Shown here piece after piece: positions 1-11,927 of a stretch of DNA of 64,000 nucleotides. Numbering within the stretch: the stretch's first letter is position 1; every line of letters begins with the position of its first letter. The DNA comes from Dermatemys mawii (Eukaryota > Chordata > Testudines > Dermatemydidae), in assembly GCA_007922305.1 (NCBI GenBank), contig ML677333.1, positions 11,946,502 through 12,010,501 of the forward strand, written 5' to 3'. The notes under the pieces are model-generated. The model had not been told where the DNA came from. It saw only the letters and a list, made by a program, of their open reading frames with translations, and ran no database searches. The position numbers were made by a program, and so were the translations under genes.

Positions 1-884
1 CAGAAGTTTGTTTATCTGGCTGCAGGGCAGTGGAGTTGGAACTGTCGACCAGAGTTCTCATGATGGGCATTCTGAGACATCTTCTAGAGGCGTGGTATCT
101 AGACTACCATTATGGTGATAAAACATTTGCATGAAAAGTCTTATCACTCTCATCAAAATGGTTTTATTATGTCATTGAAACTGAGGTGTTCCGTCTGTGA
201 AAGTGGCTTTACAGTGTGTACACCTCCACTTGGCAGCGTGGACAAGGCCATAGTCACTTCAGTGAGTGTGACTTGCTTCTGCTGCATCCACAGCAATTGA
301 AAATATATCATTAGTATTGATAACACTTTGATTTTAACTGTTTTCCTAAAAAAAAAAGCCTGCCAATTTTTTGTTGTTTTTGTTTTACTTTAGTGAGGTT
401 AAAACCAAGTATTGTGAAGAGTTATGTAATGCAAATTCAGCAGCTACAGAAATATGGTAATCAGGTTTGCCATTGCTGATATATGTTTTGAAATGCACAT
501 ATATATGTCCCCCCCACCTGTAGTTATCTGTTTATATTATATGTATTTACAATTGTATAATTATCCCCTGTTCCACTGGAGAAGGGAAAGTGACAATTGT
601 GTTTACAGTGGATGTAATTAATCAGAGTGGAAGGTTTTTCTGTTACTGTAACTGACCCATCCTACTCCCATTAAGGTCTTGGGACTGTATATGACCATAA
701 ATCTAGTTTCAAGAGCTAACTGCACTTGTGAATGATTGAGGCAGGAAGAGTTACACAAAGGGGTCACCACTGGAAACAACAATCCATTAATTTTTTTTTT
801 AATAGAAAAAACATTGCAGGCAGAAATGGAAGAAAATAACTAGTTAGTCTAGTGAGTTACAAAGCTAAATGAATGTAAAAAGAA
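1..884. other. AT-rich sequence, no gene seen
   Basis: I see only short open frames without similarity to anything I know, and A- and T-runs near 349 and 790. No repeat family was recognised. Confidence 0.5.
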
Positions 885-1375
885 TGGGAGTACTTGTGGC
901 ACCTTAGAGATTAACAAATTTATTTCAGCATAAGCTTTCGTAGGCTATAGCCTACTTCATCGGATGCATAGAATGGAACACACAGTAGGTAAGATATATA
1001 TACACACAGAGAAAATATGTAAAGGTGGAAGTTATACCAATTCTAAGAGTTGACAAGAGATGTGAGGATACTTAACATAGATTCAATTAGGGTAATGACT
1101 CAGCCATTCCTAGTCTGTTTAACCCTATTTTGACAGTGTCCAATTTGCAAATTAATTTCAATTCAGCAGCTTCTCATTGGAGTCTGTTTCTGAAGTTTTT
1201 CTGTTTTAAAATTGTAACCTTCATATCTGTTATACAGTGACCAGGGAGATTGAAGTGTTTTCCTACCGGTTTTTGAATGTTATGATTACTCATGTCAGAT
1301 TTGTGTCCATTTATTCTTTTGTGTAGATACTGTCTGGTTTGGTCAATGTACATGGCAGAGAGGCATTGCCATCAT
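885..1375 (-). mobile_element. Penelope-like retroelement, 3' end with endonuclease remnant
   Basis: Read on the minus strand this is the end of a Penelope-like element (PLE). A reading frame from about 1372 down to about 1130 resembles the C-terminal GIY-YIG endonuclease: MYIDQT stands where family members have YIGQT, followed by RINGHKSD, a conserved HFNLPGH and AAELKLICKLDT. One stop codon interrupts it. The GIY-YIG domain nicks target DNA in intact PLEs. The 3' tail follows, ending in the very common turtle sequence aaggtgccacaagtactcc. It lies head to head with a second tail at 1376-1745. The glycine of the YIG motif is replaced by aspartate, so this copy is dead. The assignment rests on the motif order and the turtle-specific tail. 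Confidence 0.75.
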
Positions 1376-1745
1376 GTGGCAATTAGGATTAAACGGACTG
1401 GGAATGGTTGGGTCATTACACCAATTGAATGTATGTTAAGTATCCTCACACCTTCTTGTCAACTATCTGAAATTGACCATCTTGATTATCATCACAAAAG
1501 GTTTTTTTCTCCTGCTGATAATAACCCATCTAAATTAAATAGCCTCTTAGAATTGGTATAACAAGTTCCACCTTTACATATTTTCTCTGTGTGTATCTAT
1601 ATCTTACCTTTTGTGTGTTCCATTCTATGAATCCGATGAAGTGGGCTATAGCCTACGAAAGCTTATGTTGAAATAAAATTATTAGTCTCTAAGGTGCCAC
1701 AAGTACTCCTGCTCCTTTTATGGGTATAGACTAACATGGCTGCTA
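1376..1745 (+). mobile_element. Penelope-like retroelement, second 3' tail in opposite orientation
   Basis: This plus-strand copy begins in the last codons of the same ORF (LGLN, about 1382) and runs through the 3' tail to 'gctgctactctgaaac' at about 1738. It shares about 240 bp with the left copy in inverted orientation, but keeps about 90 bp (near 1460-1550) that the left copy lacks. The two are therefore separate products of the same family, not a simple hairpin copy. Its 3' end extends about 30 bp further than the left copy. Confidence 0.75.
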
Positions 1746-4367
1746 CTCTGAAACATAAATTAATGTATTTTCTATTTACAAAAATAGGGCCTGATCTTCT
1801 CCTGCACCTGATGGAAGTGGGGAGTTGGTCACATCTGTACATAAAGCCCTTGTCTCATGCACGAAATCGTTGTGCCTGGGTTTTTTACCTTTAGCCCCTT
1901 GCCAAGGGTTTACCAGGAAGGGATCGTCTGTCCCATGGTACTGAAGGGAAGCTAGATGAAGAGACGATAATGCGTGAATTATTACATGGTACAGTGAAAT
2001 GGCAGCAATGAGGATGGTGCATATGATGAGTGTGTTACACATACATAATGTAGTGAGATGCTCACACTGAGTGTAATTCAATCTGTATCAATGAAGGCCC
2101 TGTCTTAAAGGTAGTGCTGGGCAAGTATAAGGTAGTGGTATGTTAAAACACAGAAAGCATGGTGTACACACAGCATAGTGGAATACTGGTGTATGCTGTA
2201 GTGTTGTAGGAAACTAGCAGAGATTATACAGCATATGTAACATAGTGGGATTCTAATATTTGCAAGTCAATCAAGTTGTTATTTGCTCTAGCAGGTATTT
2301 CAGCAAGCTGTTACTATTTTTCTTTTTAAACTGCAGCTAATTTGCACTCACAAGGGAGAGAAATTCTTTCTGGCCTTTGAAAACATCAAAGAAAGGAAAG
2401 TGGCTGGTTTACAAGACTGATGATGAGAAAGTGGTGAGAGGAGCTGCCACTCATTGGTTCGAATCCAAGTCCTGATCATAACGGAAAGCTGTGAGCATTC
2501 AGGAATTGTTTTGTGGCCCTTGTGAAATGACTTCATGGCATCAGTCCAGTCCAGTTCCTGGATGATTAAGTGTAGTGTAGAAAGAGTGTGTTGGGGCTCG
2601 TCTCTTTTCAGGTCACTGGGGAGCCAACCACCGCCCTACACAGAGGCATCCCAAACACCAGAGTCTCAGCTGGCATCCTAGTTGACTGTCCGAGGAGAGA
2701 GATCAATGACTTTATAATCCTTTTGTTCCACATGCGATCTCTCCATAGATATGGATTACAAACAAGGGCAGGACTCTGAAACCTATAAAGGATAAACAGG
2801 TCCCAGCTGGTCACATGGCTGCTTGAGAGGGGACTAGAAGGAAGGGTTAAGGCTGGGTGTATCTTCTCCCCTTCCGGTTGGCTAAAGCAGCGAAAGCTTC
2901 TGCAGAAATATTGCCTGGTCATTTTTCAATTGGTTTGCCATTTGTTTTGTGATACTTTGATGGATAAAAAGGAGCAAGTTTTGCAGCTTTATTTCATTCC
3001 TTGACTATGGAACCAGCCTACTACCTTACACTATCTCTCTAGGTACTTATATGGTGGCCACTCCTATATAAGCAAAGTTTTGGGCTGTTTCAACTTGTGC
3101 TACCTGTGTACCAGATAATTTGGATGGCTTATTGTCAGACTTTGGGTGACTTGTGAACGGCACACATTGGCTCCTTGCTGTTTCTAGGTGTACAGTTAGT
3201 CACTTAAATCATACACAAGTTTGGCAGAATTCAATTTTTATAATTTTGATGAATAAAGTCAATGTTTAAGCATTTTTATTCAGTTAAATGTTCACAGTTG
3301 TGCTATGTATGGGTATTAAATATATTTTATTATTTTTATTGATTTAATTTTTAAGTTGTGGAAAATTATGGGGCAGTCGTCAGACTATTTTTAATGACAG
3401 TAGAAGTTGAGATTCAAAAAATTAAAGCTTTATAACTGTTAAAACACAAATTTTCAGCATCTTATGTCAAAATATATAAACCTGCTTAAATGAAACTCTA
3501 ATAAGCTTTGAAGCAGCACATTTCTTTCTTTGCCTGACTGAATATTTTTATTATTGCTGGAAATATTTTTATCAACTAGTATGTTGACAATGAAATCCTG
3601 TTTACCAACCCTTACCTATTAAAAAATCTAATTCTTCCAAGCCTAGTTATATGTTGTTGTTTCTGCTCCCTAATTGAATGACTGGAACTCTTTAAACCAT
3701 AGAATAATAAACCAGGGTTAGTGTGTGTCTGATATAAATTTACAGGACAATAATCGTTAATGTTAAGTCCTGAATCTCAATTCTCTGAATACGTAAAAAT
3801 GAGATTCCATAAACATAGCTGATCAAACTCATGGCTCTGATTCATTGATACATTCACAAATCAGTGATGCTCAGGAAAAGGAGTAGGAAACTGATTAAGC
3901 TACAGAGACTGTCAACTTGATATTGATGTGACAGCTTGAGAAGCTGATGCCAGAAATGTTGCTTTATAACTGTCATTTTTTCCTATGAAAAGCTCAAGAG
4001 CATACAATATTGCACCCTCTGTCTGGCCTGGTGAGTGCTGGTAAAATTACCCAGGGCTGACAAAGGATGGCCAATAACAGGTGCAGCTGAACCCAGTTTA
4101 AAAAGCAATTCTAGAACTGGACAAACCTGTATTCAGCACCATTACAACAGCCATGGATAAGAGGTGCTTAGAGCATGTTTGCAAAAGATGCTGAACCCTA
4201 TTTGTCCAGGCCCACAATTGCAGTTAAACTGTCCTCAGCATTGTTCCAGCAGCACTTGTGTTCACCCCTGGCCAGCAACAGGGAAAATCTCAATCTCTCT
4301 CTTTCTCTCTGACCCACACAAAATAGATTGTTTGTTTATATTACCATAGCAGAGCTCTACTTAAGAG
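1746..4367. other. Unassigned AT-rich sequence
   Basis: No gene or recognised repeat. Overlapping open frames around 2590-2920 lie on opposite strands and show no codon pattern or motif. The rest is AT-rich, with many stops in all frames. Confidence 0.45.
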
Positions 4368-4500
4368 CTCTACTCATGAACCAGGACCCCATTTTGCTGG
4401 GTGCTGTCTGAACAAGAAGATGGTCCTTGCCTTCAAAGATTTTATACTCTGAGAAAGACACAAGTGAAAACTAGACAGATGAGCGAGTACAGGGAAACAA
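4368..4500 (+). repeat. Interspersed repeat, 'ccaggaccccattttgctgg' family
   Basis: Contains the core 'gaaccaggaccccattttgc' followed by 'gggtgctgtctgaaca', then 'gatggtccttgccttcaaag'. The same order of blocks recurs at 17470-17605 and 20808-20905. I recognise it as a widespread turtle and crocodilian interspersed repeat but cannot name its class with certainty. Confidence 0.6.
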
Positions 4501-4609
4501 TTATTAGACAATATATAACTTGTTATATTCTGGGGGTAATAATGTCCTATTCCTCCACAGAGTTTTATCTCCCCCTTTGAGAATCTTTGCTTCCCATTAT
4601 TAACTTTAG

Positions 4610-4893
4610 GGGATGTCTACACTGTAAGTGGATGTATTATTGTATCATGGACAGGCTTATCCATGCTATCTACCATGGGTAACAAGTGCAGATATGGGTT
4701 TCAGTATGCGCCAGCAACCAGAGTATAAACCCACTGAGGAACCTGGGTGTGTACTCTGACTGCTAGCCTGTGTGGAAGCCCATGCCACCACACCTATGCC
4801 ACCGTTGTTACCAATCATAGCTAGATTAAAGCTACCTTGGATATGCCTACCTGTGCTATGATCACATCTTCATTTGCAGTATAGCCAGACTCT
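4610..4893. mobile_element. Degraded palindromic MITE ('gtctacactg' termini)
   Basis: Starts 'ggggatgtctacactgtaag' and ends 'tttgcagtatagccagactc', a decayed inverted terminus. The centre, 'cccactgaggaacctgggtg' with arms mentioning 'gctagcctg' and 'catagctagatt', fits the turtle MITE family whose two halves mirror one another. No coding capacity. Superfamily probably hAT, by analogy only. Confidence 0.55.
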
Positions 4894-6353
4894 TAATGAG
4901 AGTTGATGGTGCCCAGCATCTGGTTTGTAATTGTCGGGTGGGATTTTCAAGAAATCCTAAGAGAGAAGCATCTCACTCAGATTAAAATTCAATAGGAGTT
5001 ATGCCCCTAACTTCCTTAAACTCCAGAGGAGATACACTGATGACTGGGATTGTCAGTTTCTTGCACTCTTCCACTGTCTCTTCTCCTGGTTTCTTTGGCA
5101 TCTGTTAACTGTCACTTCCAAGCCCTCTCACTAGTAACAAAAGTGTGTGTGTGTGTATGTGTGTATGCACGTGCACATTTCCACATCAGAGATAGTTGAG
5201 GCAGAAAATTTAGAAAGCACACTCCATACCCAGAGAGCTTGAGATGAGAGGCACTTTCTACTCCCATACCTGAAATACAGGGAAGTGTGAGACAGCTACT
5301 CCCTCAATCATCAGGTGTCATAACAGCATTCTCAAAAATCAATGAGGAGAAACTGTGCCTACCCTTGGGAAAGAATGAATTGTGCTATGTAGCAACCTGA
5401 AAGGACACTGGTGACAAATAGGCTTAGGGCTACGCAGGGTGTTTGGGTTTTGATTATATCTTGGGAGGATCACAGTTGTATATGACAGATACCTGACAGC
5501 CTGACACTGTGGCATCCCTTGTATAGCTTGTCGTGCCAACAAAGTCATATTGAATTAAGTGAAACTAAATATGAATAAAAACATATTTGTCAATGCACTT
5601 AAGCTGACAGCTGTAGCAGTTTTCACAGAGCAGACACACACAGCTTGATGAGAAAGAGGGACACTTGTGTGAATTTCTAATTGCAGAGTTCTGTTGCAGA
5701 GGCCACCGATAATGGGCCTCTGATGTAAGAGGGATTAGGAGACAATCAAAACCAGGTGGTTTGTTTGGATATAATAAGCCCGCATCATTAGCGACATCTA
5801 ACAGAGCTGAGGAATAAGCTTTACAGACTTTCTGGAGGAAGCAGAAAATATTATAAGCTTCAGTGTAGGATAGAAATAACTTGGTAACCTAAAATGTGTA
5901 AATGCATTACAGATATTGTAGGGGGGGGGGGGGAATCATTAAAAGCCAGTAGCAGCAGACCAGGGGTGGGGAGGTATTTTCACTTTCACCACCTTTTATT
6001 GATCATAATGATGGCTGCTGTCAGAAATGGCACAAACATAATAAAAATCAGAATAGCTTATTTCTATTTACAGTATAAGATTGAGTTTTCGAATTCTTAC
6101 TAAAAACTCTGCCCTCTGAGGCTTGCAAGAAGCATAATAAGCTCCACATTTATTCTTCAGTTACACCATGAGCCATCTTCAAATCTCTGATCTTAACTAT
6201 GGTAAAGGGCACAACTGTGGAAACTTTGCCTCTTTGAATAGGTCAATAAATATCTTTCTGATATTTCACTTATGTTCATTTGTATATGATGAGCTGAAAT
6301 TCTTTGTGTTCTTGGGTTTGTAATTGGCCCACTCACTTTAAAATACATTACCT
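4894..6353. other. Unassigned sequence with simple repeats
   Basis: Holds a (GT)n tract at about 5142-5166 and a run of 13 G at 5921-5933. Nothing else is recognisable. Confidence 0.5.
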
Positions 6354-8047
6354 CTGGGGGGATTCTGCACCAAAAATTTCAGAATTCTGCGTATTTTATT
6401 TGTCAAAATAATGCAATATAATCACACCAGTTTCAAAATTGTTTTGGTAACGTATTTAAACTACAATACAGAAAAAAAGGCAGAATAAGTATTCAGCATT
6501 TCCTAAATACATGAAAGTTAAGTCCCAAACACTTGGTAACTAATACCCTGCATTCCAGTTACAATTCTGGATTTTCATTTAAATTACAATACAGAACACC
6601 AAACAGCAAACAAAGTACAGTGTCATTTTAAATTGCTCAGACTTTCACACATGAAAGTCCTATAGTTTTGCTAATCATTGTCCTGAACGAGGCTGGGTGT
6701 TTTGGGAGGCGCTGGGGACTTTGGGAAGATTCTGATTATCCTGACATTTTATTGATTGCTTGAGGAATGTTTTATTTGCCCTCAAACCCTTTCTTTTTAA
6801 AATGGGTAAGCAAAATAAATCCTGAGCTGTAATCTAACTCCATTGTGCCACTTTGGCCCAGGAAAAAAGTAAGAAAGCACAAAGATCTTCCTAGCTGAGG
6901 ATTCTCTTACTGACATTTAAAAATTTTATTAAAGCTAATGTTTAAAATCAAATTTACACAAGTAAAGAAGGAAGGCACTATACATCTATGGTCAGGCTTC
7001 GGTTATGGGGGATGGCAAGTATCAGTTACAAGGTTCACGAGGTACATACATATCACGTAACCGGGGTGATGGGAGATTTTAAAGTGTCAGTGGATAAATG
7101 GACTCAGGTACGACACCAATGGAATCTATTAAGAGCCCAAATCAGTAGTGGTGTAGAGTAGACAATAAGTACATGGGTGGGGTGCATCCTTTGGTTTGTC
7201 AAGGAAGAGAGGAAGTGGGTTATTTCCCTGATCGGCAGTCTCAATTACTCAACCTGGTACTGGTGATGTCCTGTGATGTGTTCTGTGTAGATTTCTCTGG
7301 ACCACCTGATGGTGTCAGACACCATGAGCTGTCTCATGAACCGGACGTAGCGTCATCTGACTCCACGCACTCTCAGTACCAGCTTGTTGTGGGGGTTCCA
7401 CCCGCCCAGGGCTTCCACGACCAGGGCGTGGATCTGGACCGCGTAGCCCTGGGTTCTCAGGGTGTCACTCAGCAGGATGTACTTCAATGCCTTTCGTGCT
7501 CGGGCCTCGTGGAAGGCCAGTGACCTTTTTTAAGATGGCACCGTGATTAATAAGACTCCTTTACATCGCTCTAGCAATGATGGGGCCTTAAAACTTTGAC
7601 AGGTTTTATGCTCCTGGGGGAATTGACTGAGAATGGGAACAGTTAACTAATAATAGGCATGCTGCTACATTTCTGCCTCAGAGAATGAGATCAATCAATT
7701 CAGGCAGGCTGCTTCATTTATGCCTCTAGCCTGCCTCCTACATAATAAAAAGCCCTGCCCTTACATGCCAGAGAGCTGCAGTCGCAAGAGTGAGGAAGAG
7801 TCTCTCTGTCTCTCTCTCTCGTTGACACTCACATATATCCAGGCCCCACCCCCCCATCCATGGTGATCACACAGGCGCTGCACGTCCAGTCTCTGAGCTA
7901 CTCCAGGCATGCTGGAACAGATGCATTGCATGGGCTGCTGTGGAAGAGGCACGTGTCCTCCGGCAGATTTTCTTTCTGCGTGAGGGACATAGAAAAATGT
8001 GGGCCATACAAATTGTGCACTCCTGCAGGGACACAGAATCCCCCCAG
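6354..8047. mobile_element. DNA transposon-like element with 14-bp perfect inverted termini
   Basis: CTGGGGGGATTCTG at 6354-6367 is matched by its exact inverse complement CAGAATCCCCCCAG at 8034-8047. The left end continues into 'attttatttgtcaaaataat', a sequence I recognise from an abundant turtle repeat family. A second start-like motif, 'ctcctgggggaatt', lies at 7611. The span may therefore be two related copies: 7613-8047 inside or beside a longer one. A LINE tail occupies the middle on the minus strand. I found no clear target duplication. No transposase remains. Confidence 0.55.
6915..7525 (-). pseudogene. C-terminal fragment and 3' UTR of an R2/NeSL-like LINE
   Basis: On the minus strand a frame from about 7522 to 7230 reads FHEARARKALKYILLSDT, GYAVQIHALVVEALGGW, RQLMVSDTIRWSREIY and EHITGHHQYQ. 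This pattern is typical of the extreme C-terminus of site-specific type non-LTR retrotransposons, which carry a restriction-like endonuclease after the reverse transcriptase. One stop and a small disruption break it. The 3' UTR follows and ends in an A/T-rich stretch with AATAAA-like sequence near 6920, consistent with retroposition into the surrounding DNA transposon. Clade assignment (R2, NeSL or relative) is from recognition of the C-terminal pattern and is uncertain. No reverse transcriptase core is present. Confidence 0.55.
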
Positions 8048-8082
8048 GGTTAACACATGCATCACTTGGTCTCTCTGTCCCC

Positions 8083-10160
8083 AGAAAGTCACTATTGATC
8101 CCACCTGCCTCTATATCCATCACCGCATCTCCCCTATCCACCTTTTTATCTTCGTCTGTAAACTAATCAACTGTGTAGTTGAGGCAGTAGTGGTAAAACT
8201 TGATCTTCTCCAGCTCCATCCTGAAACCTCTCCCTTCTGACTGCACTGAAAATAAGGTTTCTAATGAGTTTTTTCCTGGCCAAGTCCTCTAGTCTCAACT
8301 CTGTCCCCATTCTCTTTGACCTCTCTACTGTTTTGTACGCTGATGATTACACTTAGTGATCCTGTCCTCCCATGGCTTTTACAAGGCTGTACTTTTCTGG
8401 TTCTCCTCCTAATTCACTGATTTGTGTTCAGTGAGTCCGTTCCATTCTCTTTTGACACCTCCTGGGAATATTATCTACTTGTGTGGTTTCACTACCATAT
8501 TTATGCTGATGACTCACAAACCTACCTTTCCACTCCTGCTTGTCTTCCTACATCCAACTGTGCCTCTTTGCCTGTCACTCTGACATCGCCGCTGGATGTC
8601 TTGCTTGAACTTAAAATGAAATACAGCGAAAACTGAACTCCTCACTGGAGTTGCTTGGAAAATGGACTTTTTAAGAGAAAATTTGGAAACTGAAAATTTG
8701 TCTGTAAACCAAAACCTTCCCATTAAGAAATGCTTCTGGGGCATCTTTTGCTTCCATTTAGAGCTGAGCAAATAATTGATTTGTTTTCCAGTTCAGTCAC
8801 TGAATCAAGACTGATTAAATTTGTTTTGACCAAACCAATTTTTTTTTATTTTGTTTTATTACATTTAATCAAAAACTCTATTTTCCATTAACCACCTCCC
8901 ATCCCACCCTCCAAAAATCCAAGTTTCAATGGAAAATTTTTGAACAGCATTTCTACTGATCTTCCCACCACTCCCTCCCTGATATTGCCATACTACCTGC
9001 CACGGAAACCTGAATCCTGGGGATCATATTGGACTCTACCATCTCCCTTACTCTGCACATCCCAGATGTAGACAATATTACAATATAAATATGTTCTTCT
9101 CCTATGTCTTTTCTAAGACCCATCCTTTTTTTTTTCCTGTCTAAGCTGTTAATATTTTCATCCTCTCCCATCTTGGTTACTGTAATCTTTCTTTCTCTAG
9201 CCTTCCTATGACACCTCTCAGGTCCATGTATAATACAGCTGCTAAGATCATTTTCCTTTATCACTCTGACTATATTACCACCCTCTTGACTAGTTTTACC
9301 CCAGCAAGTTCAAGTTTCTTGTGCTTATTTTCAAAGACCTTCATGTCTTTGTCTTGCATTACTTGTGAGCTCTTGTCTCTGTCACTGCTGCCTCCTCCAC
9401 TTTACTAATAGTGCTACTATTAGTAGCTAATGCTAATGCTTTATGCATGGCATGCCCCCTGTCACAGGTCCACTCACTGCTAGGGTGCTTCCTCCTGGCT
9501 GCTTTGGGAATTAGCTCTTTCCAGGTCCCACACCCCCTTCTGCCACTCGTCGTGTGCCCTGCCATCTCTCCTCTCACTCTCTGCAACTCCAGAGATTCTT
9601 CCTTCATGGTTTGAGCCTATGGTCAAATCACTACAGTGTTTTCCCCCTTCCTGTGTTTCAAAGTCAGTCCATGCCAACTGCCTCTGGAAGTCTTCTCATT
9701 CAGTGCCCAAACTGTGCCACTTCGCCAGTGGCTGGGAAGAGAACTGGGATCCACCCTCCACTCCAGGTTCTAGCTCAGGGACCTCTAATCAGCAGCCAAG
9801 GTCTGCACCATCTTAAACCTTGCTGCAATCGTAGCCATTTCCATCCTCTCTCTCATGTCCAGAGTGGCTGCAAGTTCCATCACTGTAGTTTCCTTATGCT
9901 GCCAGCTTCCTGGCTTTACACTAGTGCTGCTTGTTCCCTTTCAGGGGATTACTTACCCACCTAATTCCCCCCCGCTGTGGCCAGTCTGGTTAATTGGCCT
10001 CTTCTCATCCTCATTAACCCCTACTAGGCTAGTATGGGGGGAACACCCCATCACACCTGCCTTAAAATGATCTGTAAGGCCACTATGATTTCCTCCTCCA
10101 AATCTTTCCTGAAGACACCCATCTTCTACAATGCCTATACAGGATGGCTTGAGGGGTGGA
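8083..10160 (+). pseudogene. L2-like LINE reverse transcriptase fossil, split by an LTR
   Basis: Successive remnants in the plus strand follow the order of an L2-type reverse transcriptase: a DPTCLYIHHRIS block at about 8098 (family DPT.L.NYRPIS), the catalytic YADDSQTYLS at about 8503 (family YADDTQLYLS), a KTELL-like end near 8640, NTAAKIIFLYHSDYIT at about 9228 and a final FLKTPIFYNAYT near 10110. Many frameshifts and stops separate them. The final block lies beyond an LTR (9460-10055), so the LINE was already in place when the LTR inserted. A second YADD-like string near 8338 may be chance. The spacing between blocks is partly irregular, so internal deletions are likely. Confidence 0.55.
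9460..10055. mobile_element. Probable solo LTR inserted in the L2-like LINE
   Basis: Begins TGTCACAGG and ends CATCACA, with TG...CA termini. It contains a 'ccaccctccactccaggttctagctcaggga' type core (split here as two blocks) that resembles the core of the LTR at 60844-61502. LINE sequence resumes directly on the right. The flanks (ccccc and cctgc) give only a weak 5-bp duplication, so the exact ends are uncertain. Confidence 0.45.
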
Positions 10161-11510
10161 TGGACATTGATGCTTATTTTGTCTATTTACAATGGTAAAG
10201 AATTCTATTCACTATAGACATTCCTATAAACCAATATTCTGCTAATAGATTCACAGAATAAAGTACCGTTGGGACAGAATCTGATCCATAAATAGTAGAT
10301 ATGACTCTAAATGCACAAGAGGAATTGATCAAGAGCAAGTAGGTGCCTTTTATTACACAGTCTATTTTAATTGTAGAACCTCATTTTAATAACTTTTTAT
10401 CACTGCAGTAGATAATCTCCAGCATAAGAATATATAATGATTGGTACTGAACTGATAGTTGAAATTAACACATATTTCACAAAAGGATTTTATCTTTTCA
10501 TGAAAAAAAATTATATTCCAGGCCTGCCACCACATGGGTCAGCAATTGAATTATGAAAAGAAAATGTGCTTATTTCAGCCATCATTATGTTTTTCTATTT
10601 CACGCTCATTTGTGTGTGTTTTCTCTTGAAACTGAGGGTTTTTTAAAAAAACAATTTCATTATGAAAATAGTTTTTTTTTTTTTCACTGATGGGAGGCTG
10701 GGATAACTTAAATCAGATGCAAACTGACTTAGATTTAAGAAAAGCCTTTCAAATTAATGAATCAGTACTACAGCACATATATGTGACTATATTTTCATTT
10801 AACCTTATAGCCACTAAAAGATATTGTAGAATAGATGCATGGAACTCAAATGAACATGATGGATTTTTAAGACCAAAATTACGGAGGCAATATCTGCCAT
10901 AACAGCATTTGAAAATCATTTCCAGTTTCTACTTAGCCACACAAAGGGGTTTCTGGAATTGTGAAAATTAGTCCCATTAGTTCCCTCTCCAGGCACATCA
11001 GAGACTCACACAAATGATACAAATACACCTTGCCTCCCTCAGTTGTTTAATCTGATTGGTACTAAAAGCCTATTCACGTCACTTCTAACCATTTAAATTC
11101 AAGTTAGCTGATCAAAAATGTGGGAGAGGGTTTAAATTGCATTATTAACAATAGGTTAAGCCTTGTACTGCTGATTAAATCAGTTTCTCTGAGATAAAAA
11201 TCATAATAGGCACTGGCTGTATTTATCTGACAGGAAACATGTCATTGGTAATGTTTTGTGCTGCTTTTAATGAGTCTGATTGTCATCTTCCAGCAGGGAG
11301 AGTACAAAGTATCCTGCAGGTCTGGATGAATGGAATCACTTATCGATTGAATTGTCAGGCCTCTCGGGCACTTGGTAACAGCAACCTTAGTACATAAAAT
11401 CAACGTGACAATGTATTTATATGGAGGTTCCCTGGATTAGTCAGATGATTTAAAATTTAATAGAACCAGTTACATGCTAGATACCATTTCCAAGATTCTG
11501 ACTCGACAGG
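10161..11510. other. Unassigned AT-rich sequence
   Basis: No gene or recognised repeat. T-runs at 10672-10684 and scattered short open frames only. Confidence 0.45.
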
Positions 11511-11927
11511 TTTAGAGCCCTGCAAGGATACCAAAATTGGGATCTGCATCCGACTGGCATCTGTAACTGTGATAATTAACTTTTATCTGACCCACGATTT
11601 GCACTCCACCTTTATCTGTATTCACACCTTCACCAGCACCCTATCTCACTCTGTGTCTCAGGAGGAGAGCTGTGTGCGTGCATGTGTACTACATAAGAAA
11701 GCTATATATGGATTAATAAAAACACACACTATTATTTGCTATTTTATTTTAAACATCAATCTTATTATACAACAGGCATCAGAACAAATAGTCCTTTATA
11801 CAAAAAATAATAAAATAAATATCTCAAATCAATAATTCTCAAAATCACAAACTGAACTATAAAATAAAAAGGTCAGCTGTCTATTTTGCTTGTGACTTAT
11901 CCCAGCCCTGAATTGCAGGACTTCATC

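Noticed and set aside
5142..5166. GT repeat as a possible regulatory element
   Set aside because: A plain microsatellite with no other signal beside it.
9554..9964. Frame of 136 codons
   Set aside because: It lies entirely inside the probable LTR at 9460-10055 and reads as low-complexity serine, leucine and proline.
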